From: JBBIGV01 sp037447335 | GTDB lineage: Bacteria > Bacteroidota > Ignavibacteria > Ignavibacteriales > Ignavibacteriaceae | Assembly (NCBI GenBank): GCA_037447335.1 | Contig: JBBIGV010000008.1 | Coordinates: forward strand, 14,059-78,058 | DNA: 64,000 bases | Direction of reading: 5' to 3' | Shown: positions 44,604 to 52,557 of the stretch, one piece after another | How positions within the stretch are numbered: the first letter of the stretch is position 1 | Layout of the letters: each line of letters opens with the position of its first letter | Translations under genes and position numbers: made by a program | The notes under the pieces: generated by a model | Told to the model about the DNA's origin: nothing | Seen by the model: the letters and a program-made list of their open reading frames with translations, nothing else | The model's database searches: none

Positions 44604-45554
44604 ATGAGTGATTTATTAATTTCAGTTTATCTTGTCGGGGGATTAGCCGCACTACTTGCCGGAGCAGAAAGCCTTGTACGCGGCAGTTCTGCACTTGCAC
44701 TAAAAATTGGGATTTCACCTCTGGTAATCGGACTAACCATTGTTGCTTTCGGTACAAGCGGACCGGAACTTGTTGTTAGCATAAAAGCTTCACTTGACGG
44801 TAATGCTGATATTGCACTTGGTAATGTGATCGGTTCTAACATTTGTAACATTGGTCTGATTCTCGGAACTGCCGCACTCATTTTCCCGGTATCGGTTCAC
44901 GCCCATGTCATAAGGATCGACATTCCCATAATGATAGTTATCTCTGTTATTCTTCTGGTATTTCTCTCCGACATGACAATCTCATTTTTTGAAGGACTTA
45001 TATTCGTAGTGATGCTTGCTGCATTCATTATTTTCAGTTACTACTATTCACTCAAAGAGAAAGATGAAGAAGTTCAGAAAGAATTTCAGGATTTGGTAAA
45101 GGTTAAACAGTCGAACGTTATTGTTTTGTTGCTGCTAATCTCTGCCGGTATAGTTTTGCTTGCAGTTGGTGCGGATATCTTCGTGAAAGGTGCAGTAGAT
45201 ATAGCTGAAAGGTTTGGTGTCAGTCAGGCAACAATAGGTTTGACTATTGTTGCAATAGGAACCAGTCTGCCAGAACTTATAACCGCAATTGTTGCAGCGC
45301 TTAAAAAAGAGAGTGATATAGTTATTGGGAACGTAATTGGCTCTAATATATTTAACATTTCAAGCATACTTGGCATTACTGCACTAATAAGCCCGTTAAC
45401 CGGTGATGGTATAAAGTCATTTGACCTCATAATAATGGTGGCTTTTTCTGTAATTATTTTTCCATTATGCCGAATTGGTTTCTCTGTCAGCCGTATCGAG
45501 GGGGGGATATTATTCCTTGGCTATATCGCTTATATGCTATTTCTTATCGTTTGA
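44604..45554 (+). CDS. Calcium/sodium antiporter, YrbG-type
   Basis: 316 residues, about ten membrane helices in two inverted repeats. The alpha repeats are GTSGPELVVSIKASLDGN..LGNVIGSNICN and GTSLPELITAIVAALKKES..IGNVIGSNIFN, with the acidic ion-binding residues (PEL) intact. The two halves are joined by a charged loop (YSLKEKDEEVQKEFQDLVK). An inner-membrane CaCA exchanger, likely Na+ or H+/Ca2+. Transcribed alone between the lectin terminator and the rimP promoter. Confidence 0.93.
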   Translation: MSDLLISVYLVGGLAALLAGAESLVRGSSALALKIGISPLVIGLTIVAFGTSGPELVVSIKASLDGNADIALGNVIGSNICNIGLILGTAALIFPVSVHAHVIRIDIPIMIVISVILLVFLSDMTISFFEGLIFVVMLAAFIIFSYYYSLKEKDEEVQKEFQDLVKVKQSNVIVLLLLISAGIVLLAVGADIFVKGAVDIAERFGVSQATIGLTIVAIGTSLPELITAIVAALKKESDIVIGNVIGSNIFNISSILGITALISPLTGDGIKSFDLIIMVAFSVIIFPLCRIGFSVSRIEGGILFLGYIAYMLFLIV

Positions 45555-45623
45555 AATTCTTCATCGAAATAAATCAAGTGGGGCATATTTCGTCACAACC
45601 TATGTTAAAGCTCTGTTAAGTCC

Positions 45624-45654
45624 TTGCATATTCGCTTAATTTATACTAAGTTTG
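45624..45654 (+). promoter_or_regulatory. rimP-nusA-infB operon promoter, Bacteroidota type
   Basis: TTG at 45624-45626, exactly 20 nt, then TAAGTTTG at 45647-45654 (exact TAnnTTTG). The rimP start is about 40 nt further on. Confidence 0.6.
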
Positions 45655-45664
45655 TGCAACTTTT

Positions 45665-45687
45665 TCGCCCCATTGAGGGCGATTTTT
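45665..45687 (+). promoter_or_regulatory. rimP leader hairpin with U-tract
   Basis: TCGCCC (45665-45670), loop CATTGA, GGGCGA (45677-45682), then TTTTT. It lies directly between the promoter and the rimP ATG, where an attenuator or ribosome-access element would act. RimP leader structures are known in other bacteria. Confidence 0.5.
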
Positions 45688-45693
45688 GTTTGT

Positions 45694-46152
45694 ATGAATT
45701 TTTTAAAAGAAAATATAGCCCGGATAATCCGGGAAATCGTGGAAAAAAACGGTTATCTGTTAATTGACTTTAACGTCAGGGGAAGCGATAGCCTTCATAT
45801 TTTTGAAGTGTTTGTGGATGCGGTGCATAGTGTTACTGCTGATAACTGCGCAGCCCTAAGCCGTGAAATAGCATCAGCTATCGACGATTGCAATCTTGTT
45901 TCCTCTGCTTACAGACTGGATGTTTCTTCTCCCGGTACCGAAAGACCATTGATCTATCCGCAGCAGTTTCCAAAGCATGTTAACCGTAAATTTGAAATTG
46001 AATACAAACACAATGATACTCTGAATAAAGCAACAGGAAAGCTGATCGCTGTAAATAACGAACAGCTTACCTTTTTAATTAACAATAAAGATGAGTTAAC
46101 CCTTAACTTTAATAATATCACAACCGCAAAAGTTATCTTAAGTTTTTCTTAA
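45694..46152 (+). CDS. rimP: Ribosome maturation factor RimP
   Basis: 152 residues from the ATG at 45694; the longer frame would start inside the promoter. KENIARIIREIVEKNGYLLIDFNVRG and the YRLDVSSPGTERPL motif are diagnostic, followed by the SH3-like C-terminal domain. Needed for 30S assembly. No Shine-Dalgarno before the start, instead a hairpin and T-run. First gene of rimP-nusA-infB-rbfA-truB, an order conserved across bacteria. Confidence 0.93.
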   Translation: MNFLKENIARIIREIVEKNGYLLIDFNVRGSDSLHIFEVFVDAVHSVTADNCAALSREIASAIDDCNLVSSAYRLDVSSPGTERPLIYPQQFPKHVNRKFEIEYKHNDTLNKATGKLIAVNNEQLTFLINNKDELTLNFNNITTAKVILSFS

Positions 46153-46167
46153 CGGAGGAAGCGCTAA

Positions 46168-47415
46168 ATGAACATCGACATAGTCGAATCCTTTGCCCAA
46201 ATGGTAAGGGAAAAAGGTATTGATAAGGACGTACTTGCAGGTATTCTTGAAGAAATCTTCGGTTTGCTTGTGAAGAAAAAATACGGCGAAGAAGCAAAAT
46301 ATGATGTTGTCGTAAATATGGATAGAGGTGATATCGAAATATTCCTTGAGCGTGAAATAGTTGACGAGGTCACCGATCCCAATCTACAGGTAAGCATTAC
46401 TGAATTAAATAGTAGGGGTAACGAAGAAGAGCTTGAAGTGGGAGACGATTATGTTGAAAAGATCGAACTTGCTTCTCTCGGCAGAAGACTTATTACACTA
46501 GCAAAACAAAGTCTTAACCAGAAAATCCGCGAAATTGAAAAAGATATTATCTACAACGAATACAAAGAACTACTCGGCGAAATAGTTGTAGGCGATATCT
46601 ACCAGATAAGAAAGAGTGACATTCTTGTTAATCACAACAAAAATGAACTTCTTCTGCCGCGTTCAGAACAAATTCCGCATGAAAGATATAAGAAGGGTGA
46701 AACAATAAGAGCTATCATTAAAGAAGTAAAAAAAGGCAGCAGCGGTCCGGTAATTATTATTTCCCGTTCAGACAATATGTTTTTAAGAAGGCTGTTTGAA
46801 ATTGAAATACCGGAAATTTATGACGGCATTATCGAAATAAAGGCAATAGCCCGTGAACCCGGCGAAAGAGCTAAAATAGCAGTTGAATCTCAGGATTCCA
46901 GAATTGACGCGGTTGGTGCTTGCGTTGGTATGAAGGGCGTCCGTATTCATGCAATTGTAAGAGAGCTTAACAACGAAAACATTGATGTTGTTAATTTTTC
47001 AGAAGACTCCATCATTTTTATACAACGCTCTCTTGCCCCGGCAAAAATTAAACAGATTGAACTTGATGAAGATGAGAGAAAAGCTGTAGTTACTGCTGAC
47101 AGTGACCAGGTCTCTCTTATTGTTGGAAGAAATGGCGTTAACATCAGGCTTGCAATGAAGCTTACCGGTTATGATATCGAAATTCTCAGGGAAGAAAAAC
47201 CGTTCGATGAATATGATGAAGATATCGAACTGATCGACCTCAGAGAAGAGCTTGGAATGGAAACCTATCAGACTTTAATTAACCATCGTTATGATACTGC
47301 CCTTGATGTGCTCTCGGCAGGACCGGAAAAACTGAAAGAAATTGAAGGCTTCGACGATGAAAAAATAAACGAGATTCTCGAAATCATCAAATCCCAGTTT
47401 GAAGACGAAGAATAA
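46168..47415 (+). CDS. nusA: Transcription termination/antitermination protein NusA
   Basis: 415 residues. N-terminal RNA-polymerase-binding domain, S1 domain (around 135-200, LGEIVVGDIYQIRKSDILVN), two KH domains (VGACVGMKGVRIHAIVREL; VSLIVGRNGVNIRLAMKLTGYDI) and a helix-hairpin-helix-like end (LDVLSAGPEKLKEIEGFDDEKINEIL). Modulates pausing, termination and antitermination. Good GGAGGAAG leader, 15 nt after rimP. Confidence 0.96.
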   Translation: MNIDIVESFAQMVREKGIDKDVLAGILEEIFGLLVKKKYGEEAKYDVVVNMDRGDIEIFLEREIVDEVTDPNLQVSITELNSRGNEEELEVGDDYVEKIELASLGRRLITLAKQSLNQKIREIEKDIIYNEYKELLGEIVVGDIYQIRKSDILVNHNKNELLLPRSEQIPHERYKKGETIRAIIKEVKKGSSGPVIIISRSDNMFLRRLFEIEIPEIYDGIIEIKAIAREPGERAKIAVESQDSRIDAVGACVGMKGVRIHAIVRELNNENIDVVNFSEDSIIFIQRSLAPAKIKQIELDEDERKAVVTADSDQVSLIVGRNGVNIRLAMKLTGYDIEILREEKPFDEYDEDIELIDLREELGMETYQTLINHRYDTALDVLSAGPEKLKEIEGFDDEKINEILEIIKSQFEDEE

Positions 47416-47442
47416 AAGATTTTTATACCGGATAAATTTTTT

Positions 47443-50076
47443 ATGGCAGAAACCAAAACGAAGAAGAGCAGAATATACAAATTAGCTTCGGAATACAACA
47501 TCGCTGCTGAAAACATCATCGAGTTTTTGCAGAAGAAGGGTCACGAAGTAAAATCTCACATGTCCATGCTGACCGATGAGATGATGAAGGATATTCAGGA
47601 TCACTTTAAGAAGGATATTGAAAAGGCTGAAAAGCATTATAAAAAGATTGCTGAATTCAACAAGAAAAGAAGCGAAAGAGCAGAAAAAGAGGATGAAAAG
47701 AAATCCATAAAAATTGAATCAGAGCTGCTATATACTGAACCAATCCATATAAAAATAGAAGATATTAAGAAAGAACCGGAAGCTGCTGAAGCTGAAGACA
47801 CCGGCACGGTTGAGACTACCCCCGCTGTTGAAGAAGCTATTCCAACCGATCAGATAACCGAAAAAACTGATGAAACTGTTCAAGCAAAAGAAACAGTTGT
47901 TGATGACCAGAACAAAGAACCATCCTTCGTTTCTCTAAAGAAAGCTACCGCTGGTAAGTTAAAAGGTCTGAAGGTTGTCGGGAAAATAGACCTTAAAGAT
48001 AAAACCAAAAAAGCACAGGTTGCAGAACCGAAAGACGAAACCGACAAAGACGAAAAAGAAAAAGCTGTCCAACCGGTAAAGAAGAAAAGGAAAAAGCCAA
48101 AGAAAAAAATCGCGGCTGTGATTGAAGATGTTCCGGCTGCTAAAAAGAAAAAGCGAATTAAGAAATTTGAAATTGACCAGAATGAAGTGAAAGAAGCTAT
48201 CCGGAAAACTATGCTTAGTATGGATGATTCAATTACTGCAGGCAGAGCAAGTGTAAGAAAAAGAAAGAGGAAAGAAAGAGAGGCTGAAGAAGAGAGACGC
48301 CTTGAAGAAAAAAACCTGGAAAAATCCATTCTCAAGGTTAATGAATATATCGCTGTAAGTGAACTCGCCAACTTAATGGATGTTCCGGTTGCCGATGTGA
48401 TATCAAAATGTATTAGCCTTGGACTTATGGTATCAATTAACCAGCGTCTTGATATTGATACTATTACTCTTGTTGCAGATGAATTCGGTTTCAGTGTTGA
48501 ACTGCAGCAGGAATATTCTTCAGAAGCTTTGGAAGATGTGCCGGACGATCCCGAAACACTTGTTCCCCGCCCGCCGATAGTAACTGTAATGGGACACGTT
48601 GATCATGGCAAAACATCTCTTCTGGATTATATAAGAAGTTCTAATGTTGTTGCAGGTGAATCCGGTGGAATTACACAGCACATCGGCGCTTATAAGGTTG
48701 ATATAAGCGAAGACAAATCTATTTGTTTTCTCGACACCCCCGGTCACGAAGCTTTCACTGCAATGAGAGCTAGGGGCGCTCAGCTAACCGACATTGTAAT
48801 TCTCGTAGTTGCTGCCGATGATGCAGTAATGCCGCAAACAGTCGAGGCGATAAACCACGCACAAGCCGCTGGCGTTCCGATTGTAATAGCTGTAAATAAA
48901 ATTGATAAACCAGGGGCTAATTCGGAAAAAATAAAACAGCAGCTTTCCGAAAGGAACGTGCTTGTTGAAGAATGGGGTGGTAAATATCAGTGTGTGGAAA
49001 TTTCTGCTAAAGCCGGTCTGAATATTGACACTCTCCTCGAAAAAGTCCTGCTTGAATCAGAACTTCTCGACTTAAAAGCAAACCCTAACAGAAAAGCACG
49101 TGGTGTGGTTGTTGAATCCGAGCTTGATAAAGGAAGAGGTATTACAAGCACTATTCTTGTTCAAAAAGGAACGCTCAAAATAGGAGATCCATTTATCGCC
49201 GGTGTCTACCACGGAAAAGTTAGGGCAATGTTTGATGAAAGAGGCAACAAGGTTGTTGAGGCTACTCCATCAACTCCGGTTCAGGTGCTTGGCTTTGAAG
49301 GAGCTCCGCAGGCTGGCGATACTTTTGTAGTTCTTGAGTCCGAAAGATTGGCAAGAGAGGTTAGTTTAAAGCGGCAGCAGTTGAAACGTGAGCAGGATCA
49401 GAAACAAATTCATCATATTACCCTTGATGAAATCGCAAAACAAATCAGCATCGGTGGTGTGAAGGAGCTTCCATTAATAGTAAAAGGCGACGTTGACGGC
49501 TCGGTTGAAGCATTGTCGGATTCTCTTATGAAACTTTCTACTGATGAAGTTATTGTTAGAGTAATCCATAAAGGTGTTGGCGGAATATCTGAAAGCGATG
49601 TGCTTCTTGCTGCTGCTTCAAATGCAATTATTATTGGCTTCCACGTTCGTCCGAATCTTAATGCCAGAAAGCTGGCCGAATCTCAAAAAGTGGACATACG
49701 CCTCTACAGCGTTATTTACGATGCAATAAACGAAGTTAAGTCTGCACTTGAAGGATTGCTCTCACCCATTCTTTCCGAAGAAATTGCCGGAACACTTGAA
49801 GTAAGAGATACTTTCAAAGTTCCTAAATCCGGAATTGTTGCCGGTTGTTATGTGCTGGATGGAAAGATAGCAAGAAATAACAAGCTAAGAGTTATCCGCG
49901 ATGGTATCGTAATTTATGAAGGTGAAATTGGATCGCTCAGAAGATTCAAAGATGATGTCCGCGAGGTTGATGCCGGCTACGAATGTGGTCTTAATATTTC
50001 AAACTTTAACGATATTAAAGTTGGTGATATACTTGAAGCATTTAAAATTATTGAAACTAAAAAGAAATTAGCATAA
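47443..50076 (+). CDS. infB: Translation initiation factor IF-2
   Basis: 877 residues. An IF2_N helix domain (IYKLASEYNIAAENIIEFLQKKGHEV) opens the protein, then about 250 residues of charged Lys/Glu linker, a second IF2_N domain (KVNEYIAVSELANLMDVP), and the GTPase domain with GHVDHGKTS (from about 384), DTPGHEAF and NKIDKP. Domains II-IV follow, ending with fMet-tRNA binding (FNDIKVGDILEAFKIIE). Brings initiator tRNA to the 30S subunit. Confidence 0.97.
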   Translation: MAETKTKKSRIYKLASEYNIAAENIIEFLQKKGHEVKSHMSMLTDEMMKDIQDHFKKDIEKAEKHYKKIAEFNKKRSERAEKEDEKKSIKIESELLYTEPIHIKIEDIKKEPEAAEAEDTGTVETTPAVEEAIPTDQITEKTDETVQAKETVVDDQNKEPSFVSLKKATAGKLKGLKVVGKIDLKDKTKKAQVAEPKDETDKDEKEKAVQPVKKKRKKPKKKIAAVIEDVPAAKKKKRIKKFEIDQNEVKEAIRKTMLSMDDSITAGRASVRKRKRKEREAEEERRLEEKNLEKSILKVNEYIAVSELANLMDVPVADVISKCISLGLMVSINQRLDIDTITLVADEFGFSVELQQEYSSEALEDVPDDPETLVPRPPIVTVMGHVDHGKTSLLDYIRSSNVVAGESGGITQHIGAYKVDISEDKSICFLDTPGHEAFTAMRARGAQLTDIVILVVAADDAVMPQTVEAINHAQAAGVPIVIAVNKIDKPGANSEKIKQQLSERNVLVEEWGGKYQCVEISAKAGLNIDTLLEKVLLESELLDLKANPNRKARGVVVESELDKGRGITSTILVQKGTLKIGDPFIAGVYHGKVRAMFDERGNKVVEATPSTPVQVLGFEGAPQAGDTFVVLESERLAREVSLKRQQLKREQDQKQIHHITLDEIAKQISIGGVKELPLIVKGDVDGSVEALSDSLMKLSTDEVIVRVIHKGVGGISESDVLLAAASNAIIIGFHVRPNLNARKLAESQKVDIRLYSVIYDAINEVKSALEGLLSPILSEEIAGTLEVRDTFKVPKSGIVAGCYVLDGKIARNNKLRVIRDGIVIYEGEIGSLRRFKDDVREVDAGYECGLNISNFNDIKVGDILEAFKIIETKKKLA

Positions 50077-50154
50077 AAGGAGAATTGTAGCTTTTTCAGA
50101 AAGCGTGGAAATTATGGTGCTGGTGATTAGCTGCGGTGAAAGGAATTAAAAAAA

Positions 50155-50511
50155 ATGTCACACAGAGTTGATAAGGTTGAGAACCTGATTAAGGAAGAAA
50201 TTAGCCTCATATTTCTTCACAAAATGCAATATCCCGAGCTTGGCTTTCTCACTATCACAAGTGTTAAAGTCTCTCCCGACCTGAAAATGGCAAAGATTTA
50301 TCTTTCTGTACTCGAAAAAGATAAAAGAGATTATGCTCTTGAGTATGTTAGGAACAAAACAGGATTTCTCCGCTCAGAACTTGCTTCGAGAATAAGATTG
50401 AAATTTATTCCCGAATTAAAGTTCTTTTTAGACGATACATTAGACTATGTTGAAAAGATAGAAGGACTAATTAAAAAGATTCACCAGGATGATAACAAAA
50501 CAAACAATTGA
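50155..50511 (+). CDS. rbfA: 30S ribosome-binding factor A
   Basis: 118 residues. HRVDKVENLIKEEISLIFLHKMQYPELGFLTITSVKVSPDLKMAKIYLSV is the KH-like RbfA fold, ending near LKFFLDDTLDYVEKIEGLI. Binds 16S rRNA helix 1 for 30S maturation and cold adaptation. Overlaps truB by 23 nt. Confidence 0.95.
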   Translation: MSHRVDKVENLIKEEISLIFLHKMQYPELGFLTITSVKVSPDLKMAKIYLSVLEKDKRDYALEYVRNKTGFLRSELASRIRLKFIPELKFFLDDTLDYVEKIEGLIKKIHQDDNKTNN

Positions 50512-51199
50512 TATCGCGCAGCGCGATTTTATGGCGGGGGAAATAATTCTTATTGACAAACCTATCGGCTGGTCTTCATTCAGGGTAGTGTATGAAATAA
50601 GAAAAATGTTAAACACACGCAAAGTTGGTCACACCGGAACACTCGATCCTATGGCAACCGGATTGCTTATCCTTTGCACCGGCAAAAAAACAAAAGAGGT
50701 AGCTAACTACCAGCAGATGGATAAGACTTATACCGGGATGATCAGACTGGGCAGAACAACCCCATCAATGGACCTTGAAACTGAACCAATTATTGAGCGT
50801 CCCTATGATAAAATTGCCTGGGAAGATGTTATGAGGCTGAAAGATGAATTTGTCGGTCCAAGGCTTCAAACACCACCGATGTTCTCTGCAAAAAAATTTG
50901 AAGGCAAAGCCCTCTATAAATATGCCCGGAAAGGTAAAGTAGTAGATAGAAAACCAACGGAAGTTACTATACATAAATTTGAAATTACAAAAATTTCTCT
51001 GCCCTATATCTATTTTGAGATACAGTGTACGAAAGGGACATACATACGTGTAATAGCTAACGATTTTGGTGAGAAGCTGGGATGCGGCGGTGTGCTTGCT
51101 TCTTTAAGGCGCACTGCAATCGGCGAAGTATCCGTTGAGGATGCTATACTTCCGCAGGACTTTTTTGAAAGATTTAATGGCACGCCGGCGAGGAGATAA
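50489..51199 (+). CDS. truB: tRNA pseudouridine-55 synthase
   Basis: 236 residues. GEIILIDKPIGWSSFRVVYEIR and GHTGTLDPMATGLL with the catalytic Asp (D53). The start at 50489 is preferred over the ATG at 50531 because relatives have a similar short leader before the DKP motif; this makes a 23-nt overlap with rbfA. Forms psi55 in the T-loop of tRNAs. C-terminal PUA-like domain is minimal. Confidence 0.95.
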   Translation: MITKQTIDIAQRDFMAGEIILIDKPIGWSSFRVVYEIRKMLNTRKVGHTGTLDPMATGLLILCTGKKTKEVANYQQMDKTYTGMIRLGRTTPSMDLETEPIIERPYDKIAWEDVMRLKDEFVGPRLQTPPMFSAKKFEGKALYKYARKGKVVDRKPTEVTIHKFEITKISLPYIYFEIQCTKGTYIRVIANDFGEKLGCGGVLASLRRTAIGEVSVEDAILPQDFFERFNGTPARR

Positions 51200-51290
51200 A
51201 TGTTTTCTTTACTAATACAGAATCTCTCAGGTTTCCTTTTGAGACGAAAAACCAGTATATTTAACAGCTATTGTTCGGAACTACCGTACT

Positions 51291-52229
51291 ATGCAAGTTT
51301 ATGATGATTTAAAAAAAATAAAAAAAGACGAAAATACAATAGTTTCTTTAGGCACGTTTGACGGGGTTCATTTAGGGCATAAAAAGATTATTGATAAAGT
51401 TGTTGAAAGAACGGCGGCTAATGGAGGCAGAAATTTTCTTATCACTTTTCATCCTCACCCACGTACAATTGTTTCTGACAGCTTTAACCTGAAGCTGCTA
51501 ACTACAACACGAGAAAAAATAAAAGAGTTTGAAAAGTTAGGTGTAGAAAATTTATTCATCATAAATTTTACCAAAGAGTTTTCACAACTGGCTCCTGAAC
51601 AGTTCTTTAAAAATTTTGTTGTTGATGCAATCGGATTGAGGGAAGTTGTTATAGGATATGATCATCACTTCGGCAAAAGCCGCGGCGGCGGCGCCCAAAC
51701 CCTCTACAAAATGGGCAGCGAGCTCGGATTTAAAGTAACGGTTGCCGATCCGCTTACCATCGATGATCACACTGTAAGCAGCACCAAAATCAGAAATGCA
51801 TTAATGGAAGGCAATATTAATAAAGCCTCTGCATTACTCGGCAGATATTACTCCTTTTCCGGGTCAGTAACTGACGGCGATAAGCGAGGGAGAGAACTCG
51901 GATTCCCGACCGCTAACATAAATCTTGAAGATCAAAGCAAACTGCTGCCGGCTATTGGTATATACGTGGTTGAGGTAATTGTTGATGATCAAAAACACTT
52001 CGGATTATTGAGCATTGGCAAACGCCCTACTTTTCATAATTCGGGCGAGATTGTGCCGGAGGTTTTTATTTATGATTTTAATCAGGATATTTATAACAAA
52101 TTTATTACTGTAAATATTGTAGAGAGATTGAGAGGAGAAGAAAAATATACTTCTGCTGAAGATCTGGTTAACCAGATGCTGAAAGACAAAGAAAACGGTT
52201 TAATAATATTAAGCAAATTAAATAATTAA
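51291..52229 (+). CDS. ribF: Bifunctional riboflavin kinase/FAD synthetase
   Basis: 312 residues. N-terminal FAD synthetase nucleotidyltransferase (VSLGTFDGVHLGHKKII, FHPHPRTI, VIGYDHHFGKSRGGG, SSTKIRNALMEG) and C-terminal riboflavin kinase (GRYYSFSGSVTDGDKRGRELGFPTANI). Makes FMN and FAD in the cytoplasm. Lies between truB and rpsO, as in many bacteria. Its stop codon is the base of a hairpin in the rpsO leader. Confidence 0.96.
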   Translation: MQVYDDLKKIKKDENTIVSLGTFDGVHLGHKKIIDKVVERTAANGGRNFLITFHPHPRTIVSDSFNLKLLTTTREKIKEFEKLGVENLFIINFTKEFSQLAPEQFFKNFVVDAIGLREVVIGYDHHFGKSRGGGAQTLYKMGSELGFKVTVADPLTIDDHTVSSTKIRNALMEGNINKASALLGRYYSFSGSVTDGDKRGRELGFPTANINLEDQSKLLPAIGIYVVEVIVDDQKHFGLLSIGKRPTFHNSGEIVPEVFIYDFNQDIYNKFITVNIVERLRGEEKYTSAEDLVNQMLKDKENGLIILSKLNN

Positions 52230-52250
52230 TTCCGGTTCATTCTGGAATTA
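52227..52250 (+). promoter_or_regulatory. Hairpin in the ribF-rpsO gap
   Basis: TAATTCCGG pairs with CTGGAATTA (one G-U) around a TTCATT loop, starting at the ribF stop and 29 nt before rpsO. There is no U-run after it, so it is not a terminator; a site for S15 autoregulation or mRNA processing is possible. Confidence 0.4.
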
Positions 52251-52278
52251 CATTGGACAATAATTAAAGGAAACATTA

Positions 52279-52542
52279 ATGACAAAAGAAGAAAAACTTG
52301 AAATAGTCAGAAAGTTCGGTGCGAGCGAAAAAGACTCCGGTAAAACAGAAGTGCAGATAGCGCTTCTAACCAAACGTATAAATGATCTTACAGGGCACTT
52401 TAATGATCATAAAAAAGATCATCACTCAAGAAGAGGCTTGATGATGATGGTAGGAAAAAGAAGAAGGCTGCTGGATTATCTTATAAAGAAGGATATATCA
52501 AGATACAGAAGCATTATTAAAGAATTGAACATAAGAAAGTAA
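52279..52542 (+). CDS. rpsO: 30S ribosomal protein S15
   Basis: 87 residues with the family's [50 protein letters not shown] signature split across helices 1-4. Primary binder of 16S rRNA three-way junction. AAAGGAAAC leader. Precedes pnp by 15 nt; the rpsO-pnp pairing is conserved. Confidence 0.97.
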   Translation: MTKEEKLEIVRKFGASEKDSGKTEVQIALLTKRINDLTGHFNDHKKDHHSRRGLMMMVGKRRRLLDYLIKKDISRYRSIIKELNIRK

Positions 52543-52557
52543 AGGAAAGAACTTAAA

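Noticed and set aside
47880..48371. 163-residue antisense ORF inside infB
   Set aside because: Ser/Phe-rich mirror of the Lys/Glu linker; typical shadow.
52230..52278. FMN riboswitch or terminator near ribF/rpsO
   Set aside because: The hairpin is too small for an FMN riboswitch and has no T-tract.
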